A stretch of 38,488 nt of DNA from Clostridia bacterium (GTDB lineage: Bacteria > Bacillota > Clostridia > Oscillospirales > Acutalibacteraceae). The notes below the pieces were generated by a model. That model did not search any database and had not been told where the DNA came from. It saw only the letters and a list, made by a program, of their open reading frames with translations. A program made the position numbers and the translations under genes. The stretch is from the NCBI GenBank assembly GCA_017409265.1, contig JAFQSY010000010.1, positions 1 through 38,488 on the forward strand, read 5' to 3'. This document shows positions 23,897 through 32,428 of this stretch, piece after piece; positions within the stretch are counted from its first letter, which is position 1, and each line of letters starts with the position of its first letter.

Positions 23897-24643
23897 ATGG
23901 CTTGTAAAGTAATTTCTCACAGAGGCGCCAACAGACGCGCTCCGCAGAATACTCTTCCTGCATTTGAGCATTCAATCAAAATCGGTGTTGACGGATTTGA
24001 AACAGACATACATCTTACAAAAGACGGCGTTCCCGTTGTCTGTCATAACTATACAATTGACGAAACCTCAACCGGTAACGGCGAAATCCGCAGCATGACT
24101 CTTGAAGAGCTCCGCACATATGATTTCGGTTCATATTTTCATGAAAAATATGCAGGAACAAAGCTCCCGACTCTTGAAGAGTTTCTTGCTCTTTGCGAAA
24201 CTGCCGATATCGAGATAATGAATATCGAAATCAAGCCGCCTCTTGACGGTAATATGGAAATTGTTAAGAAAACCATTGATGCCGTTAAGGCTCACGGGCT
24301 TTTTGACAGGCTCCTTATCTCAAGCTTTGATGCCAATGTTCTTGTTGAATGCAAAAAGGTTGACCCCAACTGCAAAACAGGCTATCTTTACTGCCCGAAG
24401 CAGAAGGTTTTTTTCACGAAACTGCTTTTCGGCTATGTTAAGTTTGCAAAAGAGATAAAGGCTGATTATTTCCATCCCCACTTCTCATCGGTTAACAAGA
24501 GATTTGTCAGAAGACTCCATGAAAACGGAGTTAAGGTGAATGTTTGGACAGTTAATGATGAAAAGGTTGCAAAGTATCTTCTCAAATGCGGAGTTGACGG
24601 ACTTATCACCGATGTTCCAGATGTAATGAATAAGCTTGTATAA
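23897..24643 (+). CDS. Glycerophosphodiester phosphodiesterase
   Basis: 248 residues with no signal peptide, so cytoplasmic. It hydrolyses glycerophosphodiesters to glycerol-3-phosphate and an alcohol. The family signature is complete: SHRGANRRAPQNTLPAF, DGFETDIHLTKDG, VVCHNYTIDETSTG and IEIKPP. The C-terminal VNVWTVNDEKV and GVDGLITDVPD also match the UgpQ type. Ribosome site AAAGGTGA, own promoter and terminator. Confidence 0.92.
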   Translation: MACKVISHRGANRRAPQNTLPAFEHSIKIGVDGFETDIHLTKDGVPVVCHNYTIDETSTGNGEIRSMTLEELRTYDFGSYFHEKYAGTKLPTLEEFLALCETADIEIMNIEIKPPLDGNMEIVKKTIDAVKAHGLFDRLLISSFDANVLVECKKVDPNCKTGYLYCPKQKVFFTKLLFGYVKFAKEIKADYFHPHFSSVNKRFVRRLHENGVKVNVWTVNDEKVAKYLLKCGVDGLITDVPDVMNKLV

Positions 24644-24649
24644 TTTTAA

Positions 24650-24694
24650 GGAAATGTCTGAGATTTAAATGTAATTCGGACATTTCTTTTTCTT
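24650..24694 (+). terminator. Terminator after the glycerophosphodiesterase gene
   Basis: GAAATGTC and GACATTTC pair (8 bp, plus a nearby C-G) and are followed by TTTTTC. Confidence 0.75.
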
Positions 24695-24711
24695 TGTCCT
24701 GCTATGAAAAA

Positions 24712-24740
24712 TTGACATAACAACAACAATATGTTATCTT
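24712..24740 (+). promoter_or_regulatory. Promoter of the lipase gene
   Basis: TTGACA (24712-24717), 17-base spacer, TATCTT (24735-24740). AAAGGAGG precedes the ATG. Confidence 0.6.
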
Positions 24741-24761
24741 TTAAATAAAGGAGGCGTTTAA

Positions 24762-26018
24762 ATGTTTAGAAAAATAATTGCAGTTTTGCTTTGTATGGTT
24801 ATGGTGGTTTCTGCATTTTCAATCGGTGTTTATGCCGATGAATCTTCGGGAAACGATTATCCCTTTGTTTTTGTTCACGGACTTATGGGCTGGGGCGAAT
24901 ATCAGGGAATTGATAAATTTATGCCTTATTGGGGAACAACGGCAGGAAATATTCCGCGTTATCTTGAAAATCAGGGCTATGATGTTTATACAGCATGCGT
25001 CGGCGGTGCGTCCTCTGCATGGGACAGAGCGTGTGAGCTCTATGCCCAGCTTACAGGAACAACCGTTGATTACGGCGAAGCTCATTCAAAGGAACACGGT
25101 CATTCACGCTACGGCAGAACCTATGACGAGCCTCTTTGCCCGACATTCGGCAAGACCGATGAAAACGGGGATATAATCAAAATCAACCTTGTCGGTCACA
25201 GCATGGGCGGAGTGACAATCCGCCTTTTTGCGTCAATTCTTGAATACGGCGATTCAGCCGAAAGAAAAGCCGGAAATGATGTTTCGGATTTCTTTAAAGG
25301 CGGGAAAGGGGATTATATCCACTCAATAACAACGCTTTCTGCACCGCATAACGGTTCGCTTGCTGCCGATAAGGATACTTATCCCGTTATCAATATCATG
25401 GTGCATGCTTTCTATTATATTTGGGGTGTTCTTGATAACACACCGTTGCGCCCGATATGGGATATTCAGATGGAGCATTTCGGGCTGACCGATTATCCTG
25501 ACGACGGCTTTGAGGGCAGCTTTGATACGGAGCTTATCGAAAGAATGCTCAATTCAAAGGATTCCGCATATTATGATTTAACCGTAAAAGGTTCAGCAGA
25601 GGCAAATGAAAAGATAAAAATGCTTGATGATGTCTATTATTTTTCATATTCCTCGGAATGCGTTTTTGAAGGCCCGATTACAGGCAATCTTTATCCCGAG
25701 CCGACAATGAATCCTCTGTTTTTGCTCACTTCACCCAATATCTGCAGCTATAACAGAGATGAGCTTTTCGGAATTGCAATTGATGAAAGCTGGAGAGTGA
25801 ATGACGGCATCGTAAGTACAAATTCCGCTCATCATCCCGACGGAGAGCCTTATAAAGATTATGATGAAAATGATGTCGAAAAGGGTATCTGGAATGTTAT
25901 GCCCGTTATCGAATCAATGGACCATACAGATTATATGGGGGTTTTCACAAACCCGATTGAAATAAGAAAATTCTATAAAGAGGTCTGTGCGCTTGCTGCA
26001 TCTCTTCCCGTAAAATAA
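24762..26018 (+). CDS. Secreted lipase of the Geobacillus/staphylococcal (family I.5-like) type
   Basis: 418 residues with a cleaved signal peptide (cut probably after A25 in VYADE). An alpha/beta hydrolase: FVFVHGLMGWGE forms the oxyanion region and Ser147 lies in GHSMGG. By family alignment the catalytic Asp is in the RVNDGIVSTNS segment and the His in SMDHTDYMG. The stretch SAWDRACELYAQLTG followed by VDYG is typical of this family. It should hydrolyse ester-linked lipids outside the cell. Unlike three other secreted proteins here, it lacks the hydrophobic C-terminal tail. Confidence 0.88.
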   Translation: MFRKIIAVLLCMVMVVSAFSIGVYADESSGNDYPFVFVHGLMGWGEYQGIDKFMPYWGTTAGNIPRYLENQGYDVYTACVGGASSAWDRACELYAQLTGTTVDYGEAHSKEHGHSRYGRTYDEPLCPTFGKTDENGDIIKINLVGHSMGGVTIRLFASILEYGDSAERKAGNDVSDFFKGGKGDYIHSITTLSAPHNGSLAADKDTYPVINIMVHAFYYIWGVLDNTPLRPIWDIQMEHFGLTDYPDDGFEGSFDTELIERMLNSKDSAYYDLTVKGSAEANEKIKMLDDVYYFSYSSECVFEGPITGNLYPEPTMNPLFLLTSPNICSYNRDELFGIAIDESWRVNDGIVSTNSAHHPDGEPYKDYDENDVEKGIWNVMPVIESMDHTDYMGVFTNPIEIRKFYKEVCALAASLPVK

Positions 26019-26027
26019 AATTAAATT

Positions 26028-26067
26028 GCCTCATATAGTGTTTGCGGACATAATATGAGGCTTTTTT
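26028..26067 (+). terminator. Terminator after the lipase gene
   Basis: GCCTCATAT and ATATGAGGC (9 bp, 16-base loop) followed by six T. Confidence 0.85.
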
Positions 26068-26079
26068 ATGTTTTGGTGG

Positions 26080-26107
26080 TTGATTTTAGTGTTTTTTATG
26101 TTAAAAT
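26080..26107 (+). promoter_or_regulatory. Promoter of the beta-helix protein gene
   Basis: TTGATT (26080-26085), 16-base spacer, TAAAAT (26102-26107), directly after the lipase terminator. Confidence 0.45.
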
Positions 26108-26135
26108 TGGGTGTGACGTGAAAGGAGAGACAAAT

Positions 26136-27758
26136 ATGAAAACAGCAAAAAAAGTTTTGAGCCTTTTGGTTGCTTTTATGTTTGCTTTTTGCAGCATAAG
26201 CCTTTTATCTTATGCGGCTGAAAATGAAAAAAACTATTATTATCTTGACTCTGTAAACGGTGACGATTCAAACAGCGGAACGGATATAGACAGTCCTGTT
26301 AAATCTATTGCAGGTTTAAAGAATCTCAATGTGGGACCGGGTACACATTTCCTTTTCAAAAACGGCGGAGAATACGAATGCGCTGTAACGTTGACTTGCA
26401 GCGGCAAAAAGGAAAATCCTGTTGTTATTTCGTCTTACGGTGAAGGTGAAAGAGCACTCCTTTATACCAATGACAAAACAGAAGTCATAAAGCTTTTTGA
26501 CTGCTCTTATGTAACCGTATCAGACCTTCATATCAAAGCACCCAACGGTGGGGGTATATGGATTGATACATATAATCAGACCTCCGAGGGCATTATCATT
26601 GACAATGTTTATTTCGAGGATATGCAGAATTATAAAGTCCACAGCCGCGATGATTTTTCAAACGGTGCGGCATCTGCAAGAGCGGCGGTTATGGTAAAGG
26701 GTCTGCCTGCAAAATCAAGATATGCCGTCAACGACCTTACAATCCGCAACTGCGAAGTCTATAACTGTGCAAACGGATTTATGATATGGGGTTCGTGGAA
26801 TGAACAGCAAGCTCCTTGGTGCAGCGAAGATGAAATTGACCCCGTATATAATAAAGGGCTGCTTATTGAGGGCTGCTACTTTCACGAGATGGATGCAGAA
26901 GCAGTAATTGTCGGTATTTGTGACGGAGCGCTTGTCACTCATTGCCGTGCAATCAATTGCTGTCAGGGCGGCGCAGAACTTAAAAAGGACGGTAGTGTTG
27001 AATATTTTACTGCGGCAATGTGGTTCTGGGGAAGCGAAAGCAGCACAATTCAGTATTGCGAAATTGCAGGTCAGAAAAATATCGGCGACGGTATGGCGGT
27101 TGATTTCGATTCTTACACGCACAACTGCACTTATCAGTATATCTATTCCCACGATAACGTACGCTTTATGTGCAACTGCCCCAATCACAGCGGTCATCAC
27201 GGCAATACAGTCCGCTACTGTCTTTCCGTCAATGATAACAAAGCACGTTCAACAACAGCTGTCGGTGCGCAGGGGGAGCATGATTTTAGTTTCTATAACA
27301 ACACCATCGTCAACTGTGGTGAATTTCAGTTCAAGAATCTTTTTAATTCCTATATCGCAAACAATATAATTGTCCCTGTTGACGGCGCAACTTTTGCATA
27401 TGATATAGATGAATCAAGAGGAAATGTGTTCGAAAACAACTGTTATTATAACGTTATGACTCCGTTTGTTGACCTCGGTGCAATGAATACCGTACCCGGC
27501 TTCAGCGGTACGGATTATTCGGATATCAACAGCTTTATGCTTTCAAAGGATTCTCCTCTTATAGGCGCAGGAACAGCGGTTAATGGCATTGAAAAGGATT
27601 TTTACGGCGACGCTATTCAGAGCAACAATATCGGATGTTATGGCGGCATGGGTACCGATACAGAATACAAAGGCGAAAACATTTTCGAGAAAATCATCCG
27701 CACAATCCGCAATATTTTTGAAACGCTCTGGCACGAAATATACGTTATATTTGATTAA
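26136..27758 (+). CDS. Secreted right-handed beta-helix protein (pectate-lyase-like or glycoside-active)
   Basis: 540 residues. A signal peptide (MKTAKK, then a hydrophobic stretch ending LSYAAENE) is followed by YYYLDSVNGDDSNSGT, the usual opening of Pel-family beta-helix enzymes. Next come many repeated Asn/Cys-rich coils, for example LTIRNCEVYNCANG and HDFSFYNNTIVNC. The end is a short hydrophobic tail with RTIRNIF and IYVIF. Likely a polysaccharide lyase, epimerase or glycosidase; catalytic residues cannot be assigned. An in-frame ATG 81 bases earlier overlaps the previous terminator, whereas AAAGGAGAG precedes the ATG at 26136. Confidence 0.78.
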   Translation: MKTAKKVLSLLVAFMFAFCSISLLSYAAENEKNYYYLDSVNGDDSNSGTDIDSPVKSIAGLKNLNVGPGTHFLFKNGGEYECAVTLTCSGKKENPVVISSYGEGERALLYTNDKTEVIKLFDCSYVTVSDLHIKAPNGGGIWIDTYNQTSEGIIIDNVYFEDMQNYKVHSRDDFSNGAASARAAVMVKGLPAKSRYAVNDLTIRNCEVYNCANGFMIWGSWNEQQAPWCSEDEIDPVYNKGLLIEGCYFHEMDAEAVIVGICDGALVTHCRAINCCQGGAELKKDGSVEYFTAAMWFWGSESSTIQYCEIAGQKNIGDGMAVDFDSYTHNCTYQYIYSHDNVRFMCNCPNHSGHHGNTVRYCLSVNDNKARSTTAVGAQGEHDFSFYNNTIVNCGEFQFKNLFNSYIANNIIVPVDGATFAYDIDESRGNVFENNCYYNVMTPFVDLGAMNTVPGFSGTDYSDINSFMLSKDSPLIGAGTAVNGIEKDFYGDAIQSNNIGCYGGMGTDTEYKGENIFEKIIRTIRNIFETLWHEIYVIFD

Positions 27759-27801
27759 CAAACAAGCTGCTTTGCTTTTTCGGCAAAGCAGCTTGTTTGT
27801 T
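27757..27801. terminator. 19-bp perfect bidirectional terminator sharing both stop codons
   Basis: The arms 27757-27775 and 27783-27801 are perfectly complementary, with a TTTTTCG loop. The stem contains most of the TAA of the beta-helix gene and touches the TAA of the converging metallophosphoesterase gene. Confidence 0.85.
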
Positions 27802-29102
27802 TATTTAAGAATAAATTCGGCATTGTTATCTGAATAAGGTTTGTTGTTTCCGACGGTATTAAGCAGCATATCTGTAAGGTCAATTTTGACCCCGTCTTTA
27901 GATAACTTCGGTTCAATCTTTTTAGTTATAAAGGAAAAATTTTTGAAAAATCTGCTCATAACGTCAAATTCAGGCGTGCCTTCGGTATAAGGCATATCGC
28001 CAAGGAAAATATTTACACCTGTTTCACCGATAAAGTCGGTAAGCTTCTTTTTTCGCAGAGGCTGTGGAACTTTTATGAAAAGGATACGCCCCAATTTGCC
28101 TACCGTAGCGGTTGATATAAATTCCATGCCGAGCTTTTTAAGGTGCTTCACAATTCCTTTTCCGCCCTTGAGAGCATTATAAACACGGACAACGATGGCG
28201 TTTTTAAACTGATTATAGCAGTATTCCTGAACGGTAAGACCCTGCATATCCCAGCCGAAATCTTCTATATCAATCGTTTCAACTTTCATTTGAGAGCTTT
28301 CGTTTACCGTGATTTTTCTGTACTTTGCGGGACAGCCTGCAAGGCATGAGGTACAGATATCAATAAGCCTGTTGCCTTTTTCGCTGTGAAATTCGTTGAT
28401 GCTTTGGATATGCATATGACCTGTCAGAACAAGCTCAACGCCATTGTCTGCAAGGAAGGAAGCGACCATTCTCCATTCCTTGATTTTTGCATCGCCCACA
28501 AGGTCAAAAACGGGAACGGAAGGAATAATCGGATAATGACAGATTGCAAAAATTGAACAGCCGTCAGCTTTTGCTTTGTCGATCTGCGCCTTTGCCCAAG
28601 CCATGTGTCTTTCGTCTATGGCACCTTTGGGTTGATTCGGGCTGTCACAGCAGATACCGAGCATTCTTATGCCTTCGGCTATTTCGGCAACATAAGAATG
28701 CGTAGGTTCGTCAAAAGCTATTGCATTGCCATAACCGAAATCCTTATACATTTCGGGAAGAGCTTCAAAATCCGCACCCTCAACCTCAATTTTCTCATCA
28801 TTTTTGAAAGCGAAGGAGTTGCCGTAATCGTGACCGGCGGTGATAACAAAAATCTTTTTACCGCTTTCTTTGAGCTTGTAAAGCTCTTTAATGAAGCTTT
28901 TGTGGCTTTCAAGCTCGCCGTTTTTTGTAAGGTCGCCGGGTATGATAACAATATCCGTTTCTTTATCTTCGGCAAGACGCTTGAAAGTTGTTTTTGTAAT
29001 CGCGCTGCTTTCTTTCATGAAGTATTGCTCTTTTTGCATGTATTCATCGAAGGCCTTGCCTTCAGCACCGAGAGAATTTTCAAAATAATGGGTATCGGTC
29101 AA
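27801..29102 (-). CDS. Metallophosphoesterase, start codon uncertain
   Basis: At least 433 residues. Metal-binding motifs of calcineurin-type phosphoesterases appear in order: TDTHYF (D..H), PGDLTKNGE, TAGHDYGN (in place of GNHD), ICHYPI and TGHMHIQ. A C-terminal 150-residue part is unassigned. The TTG at 29102 has no ribosome site and would remove the first beta strand, which is encoded in frame upstream (KPVSFYLL). The open frame begins after a TGA at 29142-29144 and contains no ATG, GTG or further TTG. The likely start is a non-standard codon near 29132, or the gene is damaged. Confidence 0.72.
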   Translation of the reverse strand: MTDTHYFENSLGAEGKAFDEYMQKEQYFMKESSAITKTTFKRLAEDKETDIVIIPGDLTKNGELESHKSFIKELYKLKESGKKIFVITAGHDYGNSFAFKNDEKIEVEGADFEALPEMYKDFGYGNAIAFDEPTHSYVAEIAEGIRMLGICCDSPNQPKGAIDERHMAWAKAQIDKAKADGCSIFAICHYPIIPSVPVFDLVGDAKIKEWRMVASFLADNGVELVLTGHMHIQSINEFHSEKGNRLIDICTSCLAGCPAKYRKITVNESSQMKVETIDIEDFGWDMQGLTVQEYCYNQFKNAIVVRVYNALKGGKGIVKHLKKLGMEFISTATVGKLGRILFIKVPQPLRKKKLTDFIGETGVNIFLGDMPYTEGTPEFDVMSRFFKNFSFITKKIEPKLSKDGVKIDLTDMLLNTVGNNKPYSDNNAEFILK

Positions 29103-29321
29103 AAGATAAAAACTAACGGGTTTCGTATTTATCAGCTTCTTTCAATATGTATTTCTTTTTCTTAATTGATGATTAAAGATACCTTAAGACTTTTGCATTG
29201 CCAGTAAAGCTAATCTTAACACGCAGGATTATTGCGGTATCTTCAAGACTAAACACGGTGCATGTGACAATTTAATAAAACCTATAGATTTGTTTTTTAT
29301 GATAGCTTTATAAACCGGACT

Positions 29322-29468
29322 TTACTTATCTTCTTTAGAAAAAAATCCCCAAACAGCAAAACCTAATCCAATTATACTCGCAATACAGATAAGCCATCCT
29401 TCTTGTAAATACTGTTCAAGTGTAAACCCAAATAACATAACTGCTATTCCGAAACATATCTTTTTCAT
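29322..29468 (-). CDS. Small membrane protein of 48 residues
   Basis: Begins MKKICFGIAVMLFGF and ends FFSKEDK. Two short hydrophobic stretches (about 4-16 and 25-43) separated by EQYLQEGW predict a helical hairpin in the membrane with both ends in the cytoplasm. GGAGGT lies 7 bases before the ATG, which is strong support for a real gene. Function unknown. It lies 32 bases after the acetyltransferase remnant. Confidence 0.65.
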   Translation of the reverse strand: MKKICFGIAVMLFGFTLEQYLQEGWLICIASIIGLGFAVWGFFSKEDK

Positions 29469-29500
29469 AAAGTAACCTCCTATGCAAATTCATGTTTGCT

Positions 29501-29724
29501 TTATTCATCCAAGCTCTGAAATTTTTCTTCAAGCTTTTTAACAAATTGACCCACAAAATAACTGTCAATAAAACGGTGGTTAACATCAAGAGCCGTATTG
29601 ATATTATACCTGCCGTTTTGCTCGGTATATTTAACCCAAACAAGTATCGGTGCGGTATCATCTTTAAACTTCGGGTTGGTGTTTCGGGCATAATACGTAT
29701 ATCTTTGGCGGTAAATATTTTATT
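29501..29724 (-). pseudogene. C-terminal remnant of a chloramphenicol-acetyltransferase-fold protein
   Basis: About 70 codons read YYARNTNPKFKDD, then PILVWVKYTEQNGRY, then NHRFIDSYFVGQF, ending KKLEEKFQSLDE. The last part matches the C-terminus of the CAT family (PF00302), where HHAxxDGyH holds the catalytic His; here the first His is replaced by Asn. There is no N-terminal two thirds, no start codon and no ribosome site. The open frame starts within ten bases of the GH36-like stop, so the junction may mark a deletion. Confidence 0.7.
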
Positions 29725-29729
29725 GTTGT

Positions 29730-31229
29730 TTACCAGATATATTTAACCGTTTCACCATCAATTTCCCATTGTGACGGTGTTTTGTTTTCGAAAATATCAA
29801 TGGGCTTTATTGCGTGGTTGAGTTGGAATACCTTATAGGCTTTTGAAAGGTCTGATTTTTGTTTCTCGGTAACGGTATTGTTGCAGGATACAAAAAGAGG
29901 TGTATTGCTGTAAGAGAGAAGATGAAGCCATTGCCTGTTTTTCTCCCACGGGATGTTATCGTCAAGAATACCTACGCAGTCGGCATCGCACATATAAAAA
30001 GCTTCATTTTGTGCCAAGCGGAAAGCGAGAGTGTTGACGCCGTTTTTCTTTGTTGCTTCCCATTCTCTGCCGCTTGTGTCATTGCCTGTGCGGTTAATCT
30101 CAACAAGACCTGCACAAAGGTGAGAAATGGTGTTGCAGCCGATGATATACATATCCTGAGCAGTTTCTTTGATGAGCTTGTAGAGGTCGAGAACGATTTC
30201 GGCATTTGTCTTTGTTTTATCGTAAAAACTCCAGCGGCCAATATCGGTTATTTTTGGGTCGAGCTCCTTGCCCCAGCCTCCGAAAAGGTCAAAGGTTGTG
30301 AAATCGTGCTTGATAAGCTCATAGCCCCAACTGCGGATTCTTTTGATATCGGATTTTATGTATTCTTTGACGGCAGGATGGGTCGGGTCAAGATATTGTC
30401 TTTTGCCGCCTCGCAGAATCCTCATATCTTCTGTGATGGCGGTATCTCTGTTATGCAGAAGTCTTACCCAAATGCCGGGTCTTGCACCGATTTTCTTGAT
30501 TTCATCGGCAAGTTTTTTCATATCGCCGAAATTTTCGTTGGGAATCCACGGACCTTCGCAGGAGTGAATCTGCCAGCAATCGTCAATAACTTCAAACGGT
30601 CTGTTTTCGATTCCGTTTGCAAGTTCAACCTGAACCTTTGTGTCGGCAATTATTTCGTTGTAACTGCTTTTACCGTATGCATAATACCAGTTGTTACCTC
30701 CGTATATTCTTTCTTTCGGAAGGATGGAATTATCGCAAAGGACTCTGCAAAAATCGCAAAGGCAGTCAAACACGTTATCCGAATCATATTTTTTGTAAAC
30801 AAATGTTGCAAGACTGAGTCTTCTACCGTTTAATTCAACACCGCAGCCGCCATTTCTGCAGTCAACAAGAGCCGTTATTCCGTCGACGGAATAACGGAAA
30901 CTGACAAAAGCGTTCGGCTGTGTTTTAACACCAAAGCAGAAACAGCTTGTCTTATCTGTTGCAATAAAATACCACGGCATAAATCTGTCATTATCCGTAA
31001 GTTTTATGAATGCAAGGTCGCCGTAGCTGCGCTCCCATGCATCGCCGAGAACAAAAGTGTTTTTATCACTTTCGAATTTCCATTCAAGTTCGATGAATTT
31101 AACTTTGTCAGTATTGGCAGTTACATACAAATCAAGCATGTTGCCATTAATAACAGTTTCTGCAACAGTATCGTTGAATGTGTTTTCACAAAGTATATTC
31201 TTGCTGAATTTGTTTAAATCAAAGTTCAT
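29730..31229 (-). CDS. GH36-like alpha-galactosidase
   Basis: About 499 residues, no signal peptide, so cytoplasmic. The barrel shows the clan GH-D plan: VIDDCWQ, GARPGIWVRLL, the nucleophile Asp in ELIKHDFTTFDLFG, and the acid/base Asp in NRTGNDTSG. These enzymes release alpha-linked galactose. The longer frame from 31283 lacks a ribosome site; GAAGG stands about 8 bases before the ATG at 31229. The gene is shorter than many GH36 enzymes (about 700). It is divergent from an XRE-TPR regulator gene that may control it. Confidence 0.82.
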   Translation of the reverse strand: MNFDLNKFSKNILCENTFNDTVAETVINGNMLDLYVTANTDKVKFIELEWKFESDKNTFVLGDAWERSYGDLAFIKLTDNDRFMPWYFIATDKTSCFCFGVKTQPNAFVSFRYSVDGITALVDCRNGGCGVELNGRRLSLATFVYKKYDSDNVFDCLCDFCRVLCDNSILPKERIYGGNNWYYAYGKSSYNEIIADTKVQVELANGIENRPFEVIDDCWQIHSCEGPWIPNENFGDMKKLADEIKKIGARPGIWVRLLHNRDTAITEDMRILRGGKRQYLDPTHPAVKEYIKSDIKRIRSWGYELIKHDFTTFDLFGGWGKELDPKITDIGRWSFYDKTKTNAEIVLDLYKLIKETAQDMYIIGCNTISHLCAGLVEINRTGNDTSGREWEATKKNGVNTLAFRLAQNEAFYMCDADCVGILDDNIPWEKNRQWLHLLSYSNTPLFVSCNNTVTEKQKSDLSKAYKVFQLNHAIKPIDIFENKTPSQWEIDGETVKYIW

Positions 31230-31262
31230 TTTATAACCTTCAAGCCTGCACTTTTTGCTTAA

Positions 31263-31290
31263 ATTATAACATAAATATAACAAAAAACAA
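31263..31290 (-). promoter_or_regulatory. Promoter of the GH36-like gene
   Basis: TTGTTT (31290-31285), 16-base spacer, perfect TATAAT (31268-31263) on the minus strand. Confidence 0.55.
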
Positions 31291-31394
31291 TTGGCTCTGC
31301 TGATTTTATTTCTAAATCATTTAAAATTAATGAATTTATTAATTTTCTTTAATTGACTACATAAAAATCAAGAGCTTGTTCATAAAATAAGACC

Positions 31395-31423
31395 TTATCA
31401 GCCGTGAATATGTGTGTTATAAT
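31395..31423 (+). promoter_or_regulatory. Promoter of the XRE-TPR regulator gene
   Basis: TTATCA (31395-31400), 17-base spacer, perfect TATAAT (31418-31423). Confidence 0.55.
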
Positions 31424-31463
31424 CACAACAGAAGCTTCGAGAAAAACTGAAAAGGTGAAACTT

Positions 31464-32387
31464 ATGAATAAAATATTTACTGAAAATCTCAAAAAATTCC
31501 GTCTTGCAAAAGGATTTACTCAGGAGCAGGTTGCGGAAAAACTGAATGTAAATTCTCAGACAATTTCTCGTTGGGAGTGCGGAACGACTTTGCCCGATGT
31601 TCTGACCTTGCCCGAACTCGCAAGACTCTACGAAGTGACGGTTGATGACTTTTATAAAAAGAATTCTGTTGCTTACGACAATTACGCACAAAGATTAGCT
31701 TCGGTTTTTGAAGAAACACACGACCCTGAAGATTTTATCCGTGCAGATGCAGAGTTTAAAAAGCTGATAAAAAGCAATTCCTTAACAACATACGATATGT
31801 GGGAATACGGAATAATACATTATTTTTTGATGAACTATGGTAAAGAAAATGCTTTCTATTGGTTTGACAAAGTGTTGGAGCAGGGCGAAAGTGCCGATGA
31901 ATTCGCTTATTGGAAAACTCGTATCCAGAGAATGAAGCTTTGCTCACAACTCGGCAAAAACGAAGAAAATATCAAGGGGCAACAAAATATCATCGAGAAT
32001 AACTCCGATAATGTGCATGAGTGGTGTCTTCTGCTTGCTGCGTATATGTTTGCCGGTCGTTATGAAGAAGCATATACAGAATTCAAGAAAGCGGTTGCAA
32101 AATTTCCTGATGAATGGGAACTGTATATTCACGGCGGAGACATTTCCAAGAAACTCGGAAAATATGATGAAGCGTTGGAACATTACAACAAAGCTGGAGA
32201 AATAGGTTCATATTTTTGTGATGAGCTTTATTGCAAAGCGAGTTTGTATGAAGATTTAGGCGAGTATGAAAAATCAGTTGAAATGTATATGAAGATTGCC
32301 GATACTCTCCGACAGAGAGGCTACGATGTTGAAGCCGAAATGGCAGAAAAAAGCGCAGAACAAGTAAAAAATAAAATCAAAAAGTAA
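31464..32387 (+). CDS. XRE-family transcriptional regulator with TPR domain
   Basis: 307 residues. Residues 3-60 form a Cro/CI helix-turn-helix (KKFRLAKGFTQEQVAEKLN, SQTISRWECG, LPDVLTLPELARLYEV). The rest is alpha-helical with tetratricopeptide-like repeats (YEEAYTEFKKAVAKF, GKYDEALEHYNKAGE, GEYEKSVEMYMKIAD). Such XRE-TPR proteins sense peptides or partner proteins. An upstream ATG at 31404 keeps the frame open but AAAAGGTGA sits before 31464. The gene is divergent from the GH36-like gene and shares its control region. Confidence 0.85.
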   Translation: MNKIFTENLKKFRLAKGFTQEQVAEKLNVNSQTISRWECGTTLPDVLTLPELARLYEVTVDDFYKKNSVAYDNYAQRLASVFEETHDPEDFIRADAEFKKLIKSNSLTTYDMWEYGIIHYFLMNYGKENAFYWFDKVLEQGESADEFAYWKTRIQRMKLCSQLGKNEENIKGQQNIIENNSDNVHEWCLLLAAYMFAGRYEEAYTEFKKAVAKFPDEWELYIHGGDISKKLGKYDEALEHYNKAGEIGSYFCDELYCKASLYEDLGEYEKSVEMYMKIADTLRQRGYDVEAEMAEKSAEQVKNKIKK

Positions 32388-32394
32388 AACATCA

Positions 32395-32424
32395 AGCCGC
32401 CCGAGTTTGAAGCTCGGACGGCTG
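32395..32424. terminator. Terminator between the regulator and the catalase remnant
   Basis: AGCCG-CCGAG pairs with CTCGG-CGGCT around one mismatch (32395-32422), between two converging reading frames. Confidence 0.7.
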
Positions 32425-32428
32425 TTTG

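Noticed and set aside
28605-29165. 186-codon plus-strand frame opposite the metallophosphoesterase
   Set aside because: Shadow frame; the phosphoesterase motifs are on the other strand.
29173-29271. Open minus-strand frame of 32 codons (GTG at 29256)
   Set aside because: No ribosome site, no family recognised; noted only as possible debris.
29859-30833. 324-codon plus-strand frame opposite the GH36-like gene
   Set aside because: Cysteine- and phenylalanine-rich composition typical of an antisense shadow; the minus-strand frame shows catalytic motifs.
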